Shown: piece by piece, positions 10,790 through 21,870 of the stretch
Position numbering within the stretch: position 1 is the first letter of the stretch
Layout: the number at the start of each line of letters is the position of its first letter
Assembly: GCA_033026295.1 (NCBI GenBank)
Contig: CM065175.1
Coordinates: 21,090,837 to 21,154,836, forward strand
Length of the DNA: 64,000 nucleotides
Direction: 5' to 3'
From: Channa striata
Lineage: Eukaryota; Chordata; Actinopteri; Anabantiformes; Channidae
Notes under the pieces: model-generated
Told to the model about the DNA's origin: nothing
The model's database searches: none
Seen by the model: only the letters and a program-made list of their open reading frames with translations
Translations under genes and position numbers: made by a program

Positions 10790-10925
10790 CCTTGAGAAAT
10801 AATGGGCCGCTGCTGTTTTGGGTCTCGCTCATAGGCCTTGACCTTATGATAGACTAATTGCAAATCCAAGAGGGCCGGGATGAAAGTCTGGTCCTGGCCC
10901 ATTAAGAATCATGACCCTGGAACAC
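10790..10925. promoter_or_regulatory. Candidate conserved non-coding block
   Basis: Complex sequence with AATAATGGGCCGCTGC, CCTTGACCTTATGATAG (an AGGTCA-type half-site in reverse), GACTAATTGCAAATCC and CCCATTAAGAATCATG. The mix of homeodomain, octamer-like and nuclear-receptor words over 135 bp resembles a developmental enhancer core. Confidence 0.35.
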
Positions 10926-12540
10926 AGAGAAACAGAAATTGAAGGGAAAATGTTGGTGGGCTCTAAAATGATTCTCGTTGTGTTTCTGAGATGAAAATCA
11001 AGATTGTGAATATCAACCTAGCTACATTACGCTGAGCTGTGGAGAATGGGGCTGTTGATGATTTTCTTAAGACATAACACACTTTGAGACTAGTATTACT
11101 GTGCTGCATGTCCTCGTGGTGTAATTTGTCACCTAATTATGCCAAAATGTGCATTTACTCCAAATTTACACTATAGATTAACATTTCTAAGAACAGCATG
11201 AAAAGACACTTCATGATTTCACATTCAAATCAAAACCAGAAAAAAAAATCACTTTACACAGACCCACTTTTTCACTAAACAAAAAAACAAACTGTTTAGA
11301 AAGTGACAGAGTGTGTAGAGATAACAGGCTCTTGTGTGAAACACAAGGTAATGAGAGCAACAGAAAAGGGTAGAGAGTAATGGAAAAGTGGGAGAGGCAA
11401 AAGTACATAGAGTTTAGCAGGACATTTACGACTCCTCACATCTTATTCTCCGCTTGTCGGCGTGCTCCGTGAAAAAGCCGTCCCATGGGACCTCCTCTGC
11501 ATGAGACGAGGGAGGAAGAGACGTAAGGAGAGAGTAAAGACGTGAGGAGAAAAGGAGGGAGGAGAGGACGGTGGGAGTGTGGGTGAGAGTGAGAGATGGG
11601 GAAACTAGTTCGACAAGTAGCAAGGAAGAGGAAGGAGGTCCTACATGAGACAGAGACCCAGGCGTTTCTATTGTTAACATGCCAAGACAGTTACTTTAAA
11701 GTTGTCTTCACTACACAGTGTAGGGGAGTTTATATTCTCTTGATCGTGATCATTCTTGGTAAATGTACCTTTCTACCAAGCTCCATAATTCAGTTCAGAT
11801 TTTGCTCCTAATTTTCAGCATTGTGTACTTGTGTCTAATTAATGTTACTATTTTTTTTCATGTAGACAGAGTCCATGAAATTCTGAGAAGTAATGTGTTG
11901 CCTTAATTAAAAGCTACATCGTTTTTTGCATACAATCTACAAATCTTTAAATAATATATGAATATATTTAAGAAGTACTCAGCAGCCCTGTTGAGAATTT
12001 TCACCTGTCAAAAAAACAATTAATTGATGTTGATTTAAAATGGAAAATGCATCATAGTTTTCTACAGACTACAGAAATGCATATATAAATAATGTGAGTT
12101 CTTTTCTTAATCAATAAATCAGGTAATGGTTTTGTCTGCTCTTACCTTCCACAGTGCCCAATGTGGAGCCTTCATCTTTCCAAAATTCAGTGTGTGATCA
12201 AATATGCAAAGAGAAGTATGAAATCTACAAAATTGCCTTTTTTTTCTTGGAAAAAAAAATCAAAACACATTCAGAATAATGTTCTGTCAGTCACCTACAT
12301 TATAAATCCAGATCATGTTTTAGCTCTTCTTACAATGATGGAATGATTAAGAGGAGAAGGCTAGAAACCTATTATTTATGAAAAACTAAACACCCTTCTT
12401 ACATTAAGTAACCACAATCTTTGCCTGTAGTAAACATACCTCTCACTCTCAGAGTAATACTGACAATAATATATTAATTTTTAAGCACCTTTCCGTCTGT
12501 ATCCCTGAAGACAGAAAAAGCAAAAACAACGGCAGAAGCG
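10926..12540. other. AT-rich stretch with a polypurine tract
   Basis: Largely AT-rich. A plus-strand purine-dominated segment at about 11500-11605 (GGAGAGG/AGGAAG words) could form triplex-prone DNA. Short frames on both strands have no domain. No gene is recognised. Confidence 0.4.
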
Positions 12541-12660
12541 TGACTGACATTAGTTGAACATCCGCTTGCAGATGAGCTGATACGGCCTCCTAATCTGTCC
12601 CCTCCTCTGTAACGACCTTAGCCACAGACCAACAGAGAAAGTTAAATATTCACGATACAG
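12541..12660. promoter_or_regulatory. Weak candidate conserved block
   Basis: Complex sequence with GATGAGCTGATACGGCCTCC, TAACGACCTTAGCC and GTTAAATATTCACG, retaining several CpG words in an AT-rich setting. The borders are uncertain. Confidence 0.2.
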
Positions 12661-12879
12661 GGCAAGTTACCCAGTGTTCAAACAAAGTGCTCTGCCAAGT
12701 TCACCCATGTATGTAGGGATGCTGTGACAGGGAGAGACTGTGGCAGGGGGAGAGAGTGTTAGAAAGAGAGAGCGAGATAGGGAAATAGAGATGACGAGGA
12801 GAGCGAGTGAGCGGGGTACTTTATTATTCACACAAGGCATAATAAACCAGGCACGCTCGGTTAGCAACACTTAAAACTC

Positions 12880-13010
12880 CCTGTGCTGTAGCGGTTAGCC
12901 GCTAATGCGACAGCAGTGATTTGGACATGTCCTATTAATAGTGCAGGGGAGGTTTCCATGCATGCTAATGGTCGTGTGTATTACCTATTAATAGAATCAC
13001 ATAGGGGGTC
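12880..13010. promoter_or_regulatory. Candidate conserved non-coding block with TAGCGG dyad
   Basis: Contains a dyad TAGCGG, TTAG, CCGCTA at 12889-12904, then GCTAATGCGAC, two CCTATTAATAG words spaced about 55 bp apart, and CATGCATGCTAATGG. Paired TATTAATA-type words and ATTA cores in a compact block suggest a homeodomain-bound enhancer. This is inferred only. Confidence 0.35.
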
Positions 13011-13055
13011 CTGAGATAGGAGAGCATCTCTGTGTAGTGGCGAGTGTGAGTTTTT

Positions 13056-13059
<4 letters not shown>

Positions 13060-13086
<27 letters not shown>
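13060..13086. repeat. (GT)n microsatellite
   Basis: About 13 GT units. Confidence 0.9.
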
Positions 13087-13236
13087 AGGGTAAGTGTAGA
13101 CCCGAACGTTTCCTGTACTTAGCAGGGTTGCCAAGTCAGTGTTTGTGAAACAATTTCTGATGGAGGAGCTCGAATCTGAGACCACGAAGGAAGTGTGTAA
13201 GGATTTTGGCTGAGGTATGATTTTCTGGTTGAGCAG

Positions 13237-13256
13237 GTGTGTGTGTGTGTGTGTGT
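13237..13256. repeat. (GT)n microsatellite
   Basis: Ten GT units, 150 bp after the previous tract. Confidence 0.9.
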
Positions 13257-14855
13257 TCATCAGTGTGCGTGCCTATTAGTGCCTATGTGGGTCTCCAGAG
13301 GTTGTAAACAAAAGTGTGTAAGGCAAGGGGGGCTGATACACAGGGAGGAGTGACAGAGAGAGGATGGTGTGGTTTTAAAACCGGGCTGATGCAGTGTGAT
13401 GCAGCTGGAAGTTTGGAAGTGTTGAGCGCTCCTCCTCAGTATGGATATTTAATGACCCGAGACCTCAAGCAGGCCCAGAGATTCTCTCTCTCGCTTGCTC
13501 TCCCTCCCCACCAGCCTTCTGGTTCTCCAGCCCCTACACTGCGGTGAGGAGAGAAAGCTTCCCTGCTTTGCTATGACTCAATGTATATGTCAGAAGCATC
13601 AAGGAGAATATTAGAGGAGGAAGATGAACAGCTCAACCTCCAGTCAAAGAAAAGATGGCAGAAATTCATGTATGAAACACTTGACTTTAAACCGTATGTG
13701 CTGTTTTCTACTTACTTAAACACCCAAATGAATTATATTGCTTGATCATTAACGTTGCTGATTTACAAATGTCTGGGTGCTTAAGGGAAAAACATTGGAT
13801 TAAAAAAGAAAAGAAACAAGACACTGTTTAGCCTCGCTGACCTTTTTCCTGTCTGAGTGAGTAAAAAGCACCTGTAACCTGCCTTCTCACCTTTTCACGC
13901 ACATGCACAAACATAGACATGCCCACACAATGTTCAGTAAAACACTAAAGTTGAACTGAAACTTTCCAAGGACATCAAAACAATCACGTCTGGAAAAAGA
14001 AGAAATATAAACCTGAGGTAATCACATCACCTTGTAACATTCGTACATGCATGAACAGTGTAAACAAGGTTATTCAATCCCATCAAAGACCAAAGAGAAA
14101 GCAAAGACACTGTACAATATCTTTTTGGAAAAGGAATATATTTACTCAGTTGTGGGGGGTAATTAAGCTGTAGGGAAACAACGCAGGTCGTTGCAAGACT
14201 TGAATTAAAATGTGATGTCAACAGTACATGTCACTTACTCCAGACGTGATGCAAATGATGCACAGAGACATTTTGTCCTCATTATGTGATATTATACTAC
14301 TTGCTTGTAGTGTGTTTGTAATTTCTGTTGCTCAGAGGCATCAGTCAAATTTAAGAAAATAAATATTGGGAACTAAAACACATATAGGTTTGACTTTTAT
14401 ATGCAAAAAACATCCTTGCAGAAATAAATTTGTATCATCTTCATTTTTTGCCAATCAGGTGAATTTGCAGAGAATATTGTGATATCGATGTCTTCACGAA
14501 AAAACCTTTTGGCAGTAAAATATGGAGGAGAGTCAGCAAGTGTGTGAGCATCTGTTTGTGTGAATGCACTGTGCAGGTGTGTGTTTGCAGAGGTGACTTG
14601 TTTTCTCTCTCCATATTTTTACACATAACCAGATCACTCTCACATTAAAAACAGATACATACATGTGCAACACAAAAACACACAATTACACTTTCCTATT
14701 TTTTCCATATTCGTATCCTAAAACCACTGCGAATCTTACTGCCCAAATGCAGAGTACTTAATAATCCCATATTGTGTGAGTGTGTGCGCACGTTTGTGTG
14801 AGTGCAAGCCCATCAGTGAACACATTCATTCGTGTGTGTATATGCATCATGCTGC
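13257..14855. other. Unassigned stretch
   Basis: Mixed to AT-rich DNA. A pyrimidine-rich patch lies at 13480-13520. An octamer site ATGCAAAT occurs at 14249-14256 inside TGATGCAAATGATGC. Degenerate TG-rich DNA runs from 14770 to 14850. No gene or element is recognised. Confidence 0.35.
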
Positions 14856-14859
14856 TGAA

Positions 14860-15025
14860 TAGGTATTGTTTTCCCCTGCGCTTCTGATCGGGCAATTTGG
14901 GACCGGGCTCAGGGAGGAGAAGCTAATGCGGATCTAATGAGTCGGCGGGCCTGCAGGATTGAGAAGTGTATCGGCACGGTAATGTGAGGAGATGGGCCTG
15001 TATCGCCTTGAGGGATTAGAGTTTT
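14860..15025. promoter_or_regulatory. Candidate conserved non-coding block
   Basis: Complex, CpG-bearing sequence with GATCGGGCAATTTGGG, AAGCTAATGCGGATCTAATGAG, AGTGTATCGGCACGGTAATG and GAGGGATTAGAG. The GGATTA word matches the K50 (OTX/PITX/GSC) homeodomain core. It is bounded on the left by degenerate TG repeat. Confidence 0.35.
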
Positions 15026-15139
15026 GAGCTGCAGTAGATGGGGGACCCCGGCAAGGCCGCATCCTTCCACCTCTTCCCTCCTCCCACCTTATACTTCTCT
15101 CTCCAAAATAATTCCCCTAGTGGATGTATGGGCTCTCGC

Positions 15140-15335
15140 CCGCAGCCTCACACGCCCGCCCTGGGAGTAATTGATTTCTTCAGAGCTCCCTTGTTGGGGT
15201 GGTGGCAACAGTGGAAAAGGCTCTTAGTCTTTGTGTGTTGTCAGCGCACACGTACGTGCTACTGATGCATGGGAAAATTACACCAGGATTGATGGATTAC
15301 ATTGCCGGTTAGCTAGTGCCTGTTAGCCGCAGTGG
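15140..15335. promoter_or_regulatory. Candidate conserved non-coding block
   Basis: Complex sequence with GGGAGTAATTGATTTC, GCGCACACGTACGTGC, ATGGATTACATTGCCGG and TTAGCTAGTGCCTGTTAGCCG. The TTAGCCGC word also occurs in the block at 12880. The regulatory role is inferred. Confidence 0.3.
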
Positions 15336-15955
15336 ACCATCACTGTCTTTTCTGGTCGTGGGGGTTGTGGGAGGGAGATGTATACTTGCATGTGGGGCAG
15401 CTACATGGCTCTCAGGTCAGGTATGTGGACAATTACATTTGATAGTGCTCTATATAAAAAGGCGGATTCGCCTAAATTAAAGAAAGAAAAAGGTATTTTC
15501 CCAGGCAGGCAGATAGTTCTGGTTTTCTTCAACCAGGTTTTAAGATGTACATGTATGAGATTTTAACCCCACGTTAATTAATTTGCCTTAAATAAAATTT
15601 TTGTTTCTGGTACTCGCATATTTTAAAAATTACATTTAAGAAAAAAAAGCAAACAAGTCTTTTCAAGAACAATATTCCTGTTACTTACAAAAATTTAGAA
15701 ACACACCTGTTCAAACACACGCGTTCATGAGGACTATATCTGCAGCAGAACATATTCATAATAAAATATGTTTGGAGCAGATTTTTGTGTTTATAAAATG
15801 AGTGAATATGCCCTTTATTGATATGTAGGTCTGTAAAGTGAGGCTACATTTAGGATTAGACGTGAATATATGTACATGCTGTATGTCTGCGCATTCTACA
15901 GACAGATGACTGATGTGTGTTTGATCATGGTTCTTCCCCTTACTGCTCTTAAATC
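15336..15955. other. Unassigned AT-rich stretch
   Basis: AT-rich DNA after a G-rich patch near 15360. Short frames only; no domain, element or motif cluster is seen. Confidence 0.3.
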
Positions 15956-15957
15956 TT

Positions 15958-16012
15958 GATGGTGGTGGTGTGTGTGCGTGTGCGGGTGTGTGTGTGTACA
16001 GTATGTGTGTGT
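15958..16012. repeat. Degenerate (TG)n tract
   Basis: TGG units pass into TG repeats interrupted by CG and TACAG. Confidence 0.85.
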
Positions 16013-16059
16013 CAGATTGTGTCTAGCGTAGGTGTGTCGGTGAGGGTGTGTGTTTGGGC

Positions 16060-16215
16060 CCTGCTAGTGGGGTGATCATGTCTCCGCATTGATATTCAAA
16101 TATACCCTCAAAATACAAACCTTTATGTCAGGGATCAAGGACTCGCCCGGTTTCAACACAATCACTTCACTGTGCATGCTTCTCTCATAAATAAAGGAGC
16201 AGCGCTGTACTTCAT
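16060..16215. promoter_or_regulatory. Candidate conserved non-coding block
   Basis: Complex sequence with GGTGATCATGTCTCCGCATTG, ATATTCAAATATACCC, ATCAAGGACTCGCCCGG and CATAAATAAAGGAGC words directly after a TG tract. It could be an enhancer; no coding frame is open across it. Confidence 0.3.
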
Positions 16216-16724
16216 ACCACTGTGTTTTAATTATTAAGATAGAACCACTGAGGTTATCTTACTGTTCTCTGCCAGCAACTAGAGAGACGGGGAAAATGAA
16301 TTTTTGCCAGCACAGTACTTAGAGAGCAACACTGTAAGGTGGCACAATTGAAGGACAATAGAATTCAGGTACTGAACTCTTAATCACTTAAAATAAGTTA
16401 ATAGTCTTATAAGAGAATATACAGCTTATGTAAAAACTAATTAAACAGCTGTCTTGTACAAAAGCCTATACAATTTTTTTGTTATATTTGTTATTTGGAA
16501 TTGGCTACAATCCTGACTATGATTAAATGGACATGGTGAGGTATGAGTGCTAAAGTACACACACAATTGCCACAACAGAGACACACACCAGTAAAACATG
16601 AGCCACAGGTGAAGAGATAAATTCATCTTGATGTGAAAGGCAACATAAAGTGAATTATTATTACAGTGAACACCCACATACAGGCTGTAAAGCTGGTCAG
16701 CATTATAAAAAAATGAACATTAGG
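16216..16724. other. Unassigned AT-rich stretch
   Basis: AT-rich, no simple repeat of note. A 78-codon minus-strand frame (16441-16677) is hydrophobic but has no supporting context. Confidence 0.3.
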
Positions 16725-17015
16725 CAAGGCGCATTCCCTCCCTCATTAATTTAACCACAGGATCATTATTTGTTTTGCAGCATTCATTAGTCAGGTGAGG
16801 CTGACACGGGGGGCCACCACAGTGGGGAGGCGAGGACATTTCCCCCGTTTGTAACCATGCAGACAGGAGGCGTGTCTTTGTGTTCAGAAGTGCATTACAT
16901 ATTGCCCGTTGTCAAAGAGCGAAGGTGGTTGGAAGGAATGAAAAAGGAAGGAGTTGAAGGGGTTCGAGAGGGACGTGGTTATGAGGTAGTTTCGCCTCCA
17001 TCGATTGCCTGTTAT
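16725..17015. promoter_or_regulatory. Candidate conserved non-coding block
   Basis: Contains CCTCATTAATTTAACCACAGG, GCATTCATTAGTCAGG, a GC-rich part with GGGGGCCACCACAGTGGGG (a near-dyad), and TCGATTGCCTGTTATTAATTG. Homeodomain cores at both ends flank a GC-rich centre. Confidence 0.3.
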
Positions 17016-17260
17016 TAATTGGGCATAACAAATATAACAATAATCAAATTCCTCTGGTAAACTGGTATAGAACTAACCTTGTTATATTTATTGACAGGAC
17101 AGTGGAGGAAGAGAAGGAAATGTTCTAATCCATAAATTTTTATATTTTATATCATTTTATATACACACACACACTCACTATGGTAGTCATCTAACAAAGC
17201 ACACCTCCACTGTTCCTCTCCATCCTCTTTTCCATCCCCCCTACACACTCTCCTTAGCAT
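17016..17260. other. AT-rich spacer
   Basis: AT-rich with a short (CA)n at 17162-17176. Nothing else is seen. Confidence 0.3.
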
Positions 17261-17860
17261 ATTAGGTGGAGAATAATGTGAAAAAATGCTTAGCACACGG
17301 GAACGAGGCCGGTGTGTGCAGACGTGGGAGTGGGTCCCCCGGGGGTGCGGTGGAGCCCCTATCCCATAAATCCCAGCTCTGGTGCAAACAATCAATTTTC
17401 AATTTTAATTATTTACCATGGCCTGCCGGACAGAGGCATTTATTTTCCCGCTCTGTCCAGATTAAAAATTAAAAATTCTGAGATTAATATTTGACAGTGT
17501 GGGCAGAAAACGAAAAAAGACCCACTCAAATTTTTTTTTTATTATCTTTCTCCCCTTTCCTTCATGTGACGGGTGAAGGTTAGTGATAGCCAAACAATCA
17601 ATAACTTCATAAATTTTCGCGGACCTCCATCGCATGGCCCCTGCCAACCTTGCACCCATTGCTATTTTAGCTGGGCTCCATCTGTCGGGGGCCAGTAACA
17701 TTAAGCCTGCGTGAAGGGAGAAACTGGCAAAATGTGCTGTTCAGCACTTTCGGTCTGAGCTCTCCAGGGTTTGGCCTCTACTCTCACTGGCGTTCTGATA
17801 TTTCATCTGTAAATTTAATTACAGAACCTGGAGCAATACAGCCAAGGTATCCCCTGTCAA
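17261..17860. promoter_or_regulatory. Large candidate conserved non-coding block
   Basis: About 600 bp of complex sequence. The AT-rich left half carries TTTTCAATTTTAATTATTTACC and paired ATTAAAAATTAAAAATT words. The central part has AAACAATCAATAACTTC and AAATTTTCGCGGACC. The right half, with CCCATTGCTATTTTAGCTGGG, GTAACATTAAGCC and TTTAATTACAG, is CpG-bearing. Size, complexity and homeodomain content make it one of the best enhancer candidates here. No frame is continuously open across it. Confidence 0.45.
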
Positions 17861-18860
17861 GCTCTCATTCACACAGAACTGGTATTATAAGTGGCAACCT
17901 GCAATAAACAGCAATGTGACAAGAGTTTGCAAGGTCTGCAACACAGCGTAACTCGGGACGTTCACAACAACAGATACCTTTTTAAATGAGATCTCATAGC
18001 TGTCACTTTTAAACAGAAAGATCCATCCACTATTAATTAACAAACAACAATTAAAAGTTCATTCCTCACAAACCTGACCCTGAGTGAGAACCCTGCACGA
18101 GTGAAAAACAGCACACTTTACAGTCACACTCGTCACCGTGATCCATCCAGCAGTCTACAGGAGTGGCTCTAATGTGTCCATAAATTTCAGACAATACTTA
18201 TATCACCTTCTCGGGAAGGAAGGCTTTAATGCAGATCGATGTTGTGCTGCTGATGATCTCATACACGTGCTTGGTATTTGCGGTGAATGTTTTCCGTTGA
18301 AAAAACAGTTACCTGATCTGACTTTGTTAGCCATCAGCCCTTTACAATTAACATTCATTTAACATTTTAACATTTTTAAGGGAGGAGACATAAAAGGGCG
18401 ACAGCAGTTGAAAGATGTAATGTCAATCGGAAAAATAAAAATAAAAACACTAAGCAAGGGTTGCTAAGCAAATTATATTATCTTTTACCTTTAAAATGGC
18501 AGTTAGTTTTAATTGGGCCCCTTTTAACCACGGTAGACTTTCTGCATTTTTTAAGAACATTTACGAGTGTCAGGTGGGGGATGGGATGTGCGCCTTCCTT
18601 CCGTGATAACCAATGTGTTTATTCTTGCATGAGTCCTGCTCTCAATCACTGTTGCTCTCTGACACTGAAGTCACACACACAGAGGGCCGAGGTATAAAAA
18701 AAAGTGCCAAACGTTTCTATTCTTTCCATCGTTTTTGGCAATTAGAAACACGTTGTTATTTTACTGCTGTGTGTTGGAAGGAGGCGGAGAAGAAGGTACA
18801 GTATTTAGAATTGGGTTCCCTCTGACCAGTGAGCCAGTAACCAATAAAGAGGCACAATGT
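17861..18860. other. Unassigned stretch with a possible weak block
   Basis: Mixed sequence. The part at 18130-18360 is complex and partly CpG-bearing (GCAGATCGATGTTG, GATCTCATACACGTGC), so it may be a weaker regulatory block. The rest is AT-rich with no gene signature. Confidence 0.3.
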
Positions 18861-18875
18861 CACACAATTCTGAAC

Positions 18876-18916
<41 letters not shown>
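18876..18916. repeat. (AAT)n microsatellite
   Basis: About 13 perfect AAT units, the only long trinucleotide microsatellite in the window. The frame across it encodes a poly-Asn run, an artefact. Confidence 0.95.
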
Positions 18917-18918
<2 letters not shown>

Positions 18919-18929
18919 CTAATAAAAAG

Positions 18930-20280
18930 CTAGCACTAGCCAAGCCTGCACGGGGCTCACGTCCGGGCTAGGATGACATTATTGCAGGACAGGTGGGGGT
19001 TTGCCTAACATGACACACTGAGAAGCAGACTGTGTCCAGAAAATCCCTTAAATACATGAACAAATCTGTCTTTAGGAATCAGCGTTGTACAAATGTAAAA
19101 ATCAAACTTGGTTGTATCACATCCAGGACATCAACTTAGAACTGGGTCTATTTCACTCTGTCAAAGTGAGTAATCTTTCAAAATCAGTCACCATGACAGA
19201 AGTATTGGAAAACAAAAGAGATGGCAACACGGACAGAAGACAAGAGGCCCAAAAGAGACAAAAACATGAAGAATGTCTTCCTGCTGTGGCTGAAACATAC
19301 GATTTTGAATTGAATCCTGCTTTTCTTTGGATAGAAACTTGCACGGTCATTTACATATGCAGTTACTTTTTTTTTTAATTCCTGAAAAACACCAATTTGG
19401 TAGATATGTGGTTTCACTACGACATGAGTGAGTCAGAAAGGCAGCAAAACCAAGCGAGAAGGAGATATTACAATTCATAGAGGAGGAAGAAACAGCTAGC
19501 CTCTGGCTGTGTGAGTAGCTGCAGACAGGTAGACATAGAGAGCAACAAAGATACAAATAACTGTCAAGGTGCAGAAAGAGACAAAGCGAGCGATGGAGGC
19601 GGTGGGGGAAAGGGAGATCTGAGCAGGAGAGAGACCAAGAGGCAGAGGGAGACAGAGAGTGTTTTAGTTCAGAGCAGAATGTTGTTATTTATCTGGTGAC
19701 TGCTAAACCAATAAGTAGACTCCCGCTCCTGTGATTGTCTCAGTGGGGTGCTGTCAGATTTAGGTGCATATCTTCCCTCAGCATGCAACAAACTCTCAAC
19801 ACTCGCTTTCCGCACTCTCAGCGTGTTCGCCAAACATTCTTCAAATGTTTTTTGTCGGAACATTCCTCAACGTCCTTCACCTTGTTGCTGTATGCTTCCC
19901 TGTCGAATAGTACAACATCAGCTGAAAGGTGACAAAGTCCCCTCAGTGTCAATCACTACTTAAAAAACGTTTGTGTGTTTTTAAGTTTTATTTAATTACA
20001 TATCCAAGGAGGGGAAATTACCATAGGAAGAGTCTTAAACACTGACTACAGACATAATGAGGACTTAACAGAAATGAATCCACAATGTTAAACGCTCAAC
20101 ACATACTCGTAAGACCCGATGGCAGTGTGCCAGTGAGGACTTAACTGACGCAGAACTGCTCAGCAGATCAGTGAGACCCGTAAGCCTACAGCTCCAGCAC
20201 CTGCTTCCTCGCTGTCGATACTGCCTCCTGCAGCTCAAGTAGCAGTCCATCATGGTCCAATCCAAGGTATGAAAGTGGAC
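18930..20280. other. Unassigned stretch
   Basis: Mixed sequence with purine-rich patches (19580-19660). The 12-mer TGAGGACTTAAC occurs near 20058 and again near 20135, a minor local repetition. Overlapping 60-97 codon frames have no recognisable domain. Confidence 0.3.
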
Positions 20281-20660
20281 CCCCCTTTTGCACTAAGACC
20301 TCTGACCTTTCGCTGGAACTGGGGCCTCTGACACCTGTGTAGCCAGAGGAAGCAGAGGTGGAAAAGGCTTGACCTCACTTTCTGCCTCTCTGAAGTGTCT
20401 GGCCAAAGCTGAGGTCAAGGGTTTGACCTCTGGGCCCGGGAAGTTATTGAGAGCTGCTGACCCCTGCGACAGGCCACTTGACCCTGCTTGCCCTTGGGCT
20501 CGGACAGCTTTCCTTGATCCAGGACCCTGTGGCTGTAGTCCACCCTTCCAACACAATCCCAGAGTAAAAAATGTTCAGGGCCAAACAAACGAGGTCAGGG
20601 CAGCAGTGCTGGGAGATTTATGTTCTGCTGAAGCTCCAATAGCTTTCTGGCTCAGAGAGT
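20281..20660. promoter_or_regulatory. Cluster of nuclear-receptor half-sites
   Basis: Five exact AGGTCA/TGACCT hexamers lie within about 300 bp: 20303-20308, 20370-20375, 20412-20417, 20424-20429 and 20592-20597. The middle two form an inverted pair with 6-bp spacing inside a perfect dyad (GAGGTCAA, 4 bp, TTGACCTC at 20411-20430). Nuclear receptors and RAR/ROR/COUP-TF-type factors bind such hexamers. The minus strand is also open for 87 codons here but shows no clean splice sites or domain. The site cluster is seen; its use is inferred. Confidence 0.35.
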
Positions 20661-21249
20661 AAGCGGAAAGCTACAGATTGTGCGCCACTGATGAATGATG
20701 AATTTGTACAGCCATGCCATGTAGTTTATGCAGTTTACCACCATGTTGGCATTGTTGTGATGAACAGGCTAAACTGTGAAATTTATTACTCTACATTTAA
20801 TAACCACTGTTATTCCTTTCTTGCAGTAAATTGAATGGCATCATGTGCTAGTAGAAAGAGTTACCTGCACTTGTTTTGACTTGACACGACCTACAGGATA
20901 CACAGGCAATGAAAGAAAGCTTGAGGGACAACTGATGTCATTGTTGAGACAGCAGAGATATGTAGAGGCAAGAATAGGGAGGGCAGGATATAAGAGTTTC
21001 CTCTCTAATTGTTGCATGCTTTGTGCGCTTTCTGATTATCTTTTTTTTTTTTAGGTCACTGGAGAGGAAGAATACATGCGAAGGTAAGAACCTCACAATG
21101 CTCATCATAACAACTCTCCACAAGCAATGAAGTAACAATTAGTCACCCTGCAACACTAAAACTTACTAATTCTCCCTCATTCTTCCTTGAGCGCCATAAC
21201 ATATAAATAAATAAGTGCAGAACACACATATCAATCTATCTCCCTTTCC
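20661..21249. other. Unassigned stretch
   Basis: Mixed DNA with a T run at 21041-21053 followed by AG, which resembles a splice acceptor tract. No open exon of note follows, so no gene is called. Confidence 0.3.
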
Positions 21250-21515
21250 CTGTGCGCAGCCCTCTTTTAAAGTGGTGCTGTGGGCTTTTACCCAAATGGC
21301 GCCAGGGCCACCGGTATCATTTATAACGGGACGGCAGCGCTAATGCAGCGCGTGGTTCAGCCAGGATGTTTTATTCATGCTGTTTTATTATTAGGGCCCC
21401 ACTTAAAAAGGTGAGGCGCTCTCCTCTCTTCTCCTATGGCCGCCTCTTGCCGGGGCTGACTGAGGCGCGAGCTTTATCTATCACCCTGACAAGAGCGTCT
21501 TCCCTGGGAAGTCTT
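21250..21515. promoter_or_regulatory. Candidate conserved non-coding block
   Basis: Complex, CpG-bearing sequence with CTTTTAAAGTGG, CCAAATGGCGCCAGGG, TATCATTTATAACGGG, GCGCTAATGCAGCGCG, TTTTATTCATGCTG, TTTTATTATTAGGGCC and GCTTTATCTATCACC. TTTTAT(T/G)-type words fit posterior HOX/CDX binding. It is a strong textural candidate for an enhancer and has no coding frame. Confidence 0.45.
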
Positions 21516-21760
21516 TCAGAAAACTTCAAACAGCCTCACTATTGATTTCTCCCCCTCTCCACCTGGGCACCGGCATACATCTTCTCTCCGCCGTGCAGAG
21601 AGACAGGGAGGGTGGAGGGAAGTGGTAGTGGAAGTAGAAAGAGAAGTAAGGAAGAAAAAAGAAAGTAAAAGAGACTCAGAAAGATAAAAGTAAAAGAGAA
21701 GAAGCCTGGCCACTGCATAACAATATGGGTGACCTCACTTTGCTTCATTGTTCCAGCTCT
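21516..21760. repeat. Purine-rich low-complexity DNA
   Basis: GGA/GAA-rich plus strand at 21590-21700; the open frames on the minus strand are Ser/Leu/Phe-rich artefacts. Confidence 0.5.
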
Positions 21761-21870
21761 TGTTAGCTTCAGATAAGCATGGCTGGCACGCAGACAAGCA
21801 CAGCGATTAGAGCATCCACAGTATGCTAATCATGCATTCAAGCGATACCTCGTGGCACATGATTGAGTCA
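21761..21870. promoter_or_regulatory. Candidate conserved non-coding block
   Basis: Short complex block with TCAGATAAGCATGG, GCGATTAGAGC, AGTATGCTAATCATGC and GATACCTCG words. The ATGCTAAT word resembles a degenerate octamer. Confidence 0.3.

Noticed and set aside
20293..20556. 87-codon minus-strand frame as a possible exon
   Set aside because: No clear acceptor or donor and no recognised domain; the AGGTCA half-site cluster explains the interval better, though not conclusively.
21041..21056. T run followed by AG as a splice acceptor
   Set aside because: No open exon or donor follows within a plausible distance.
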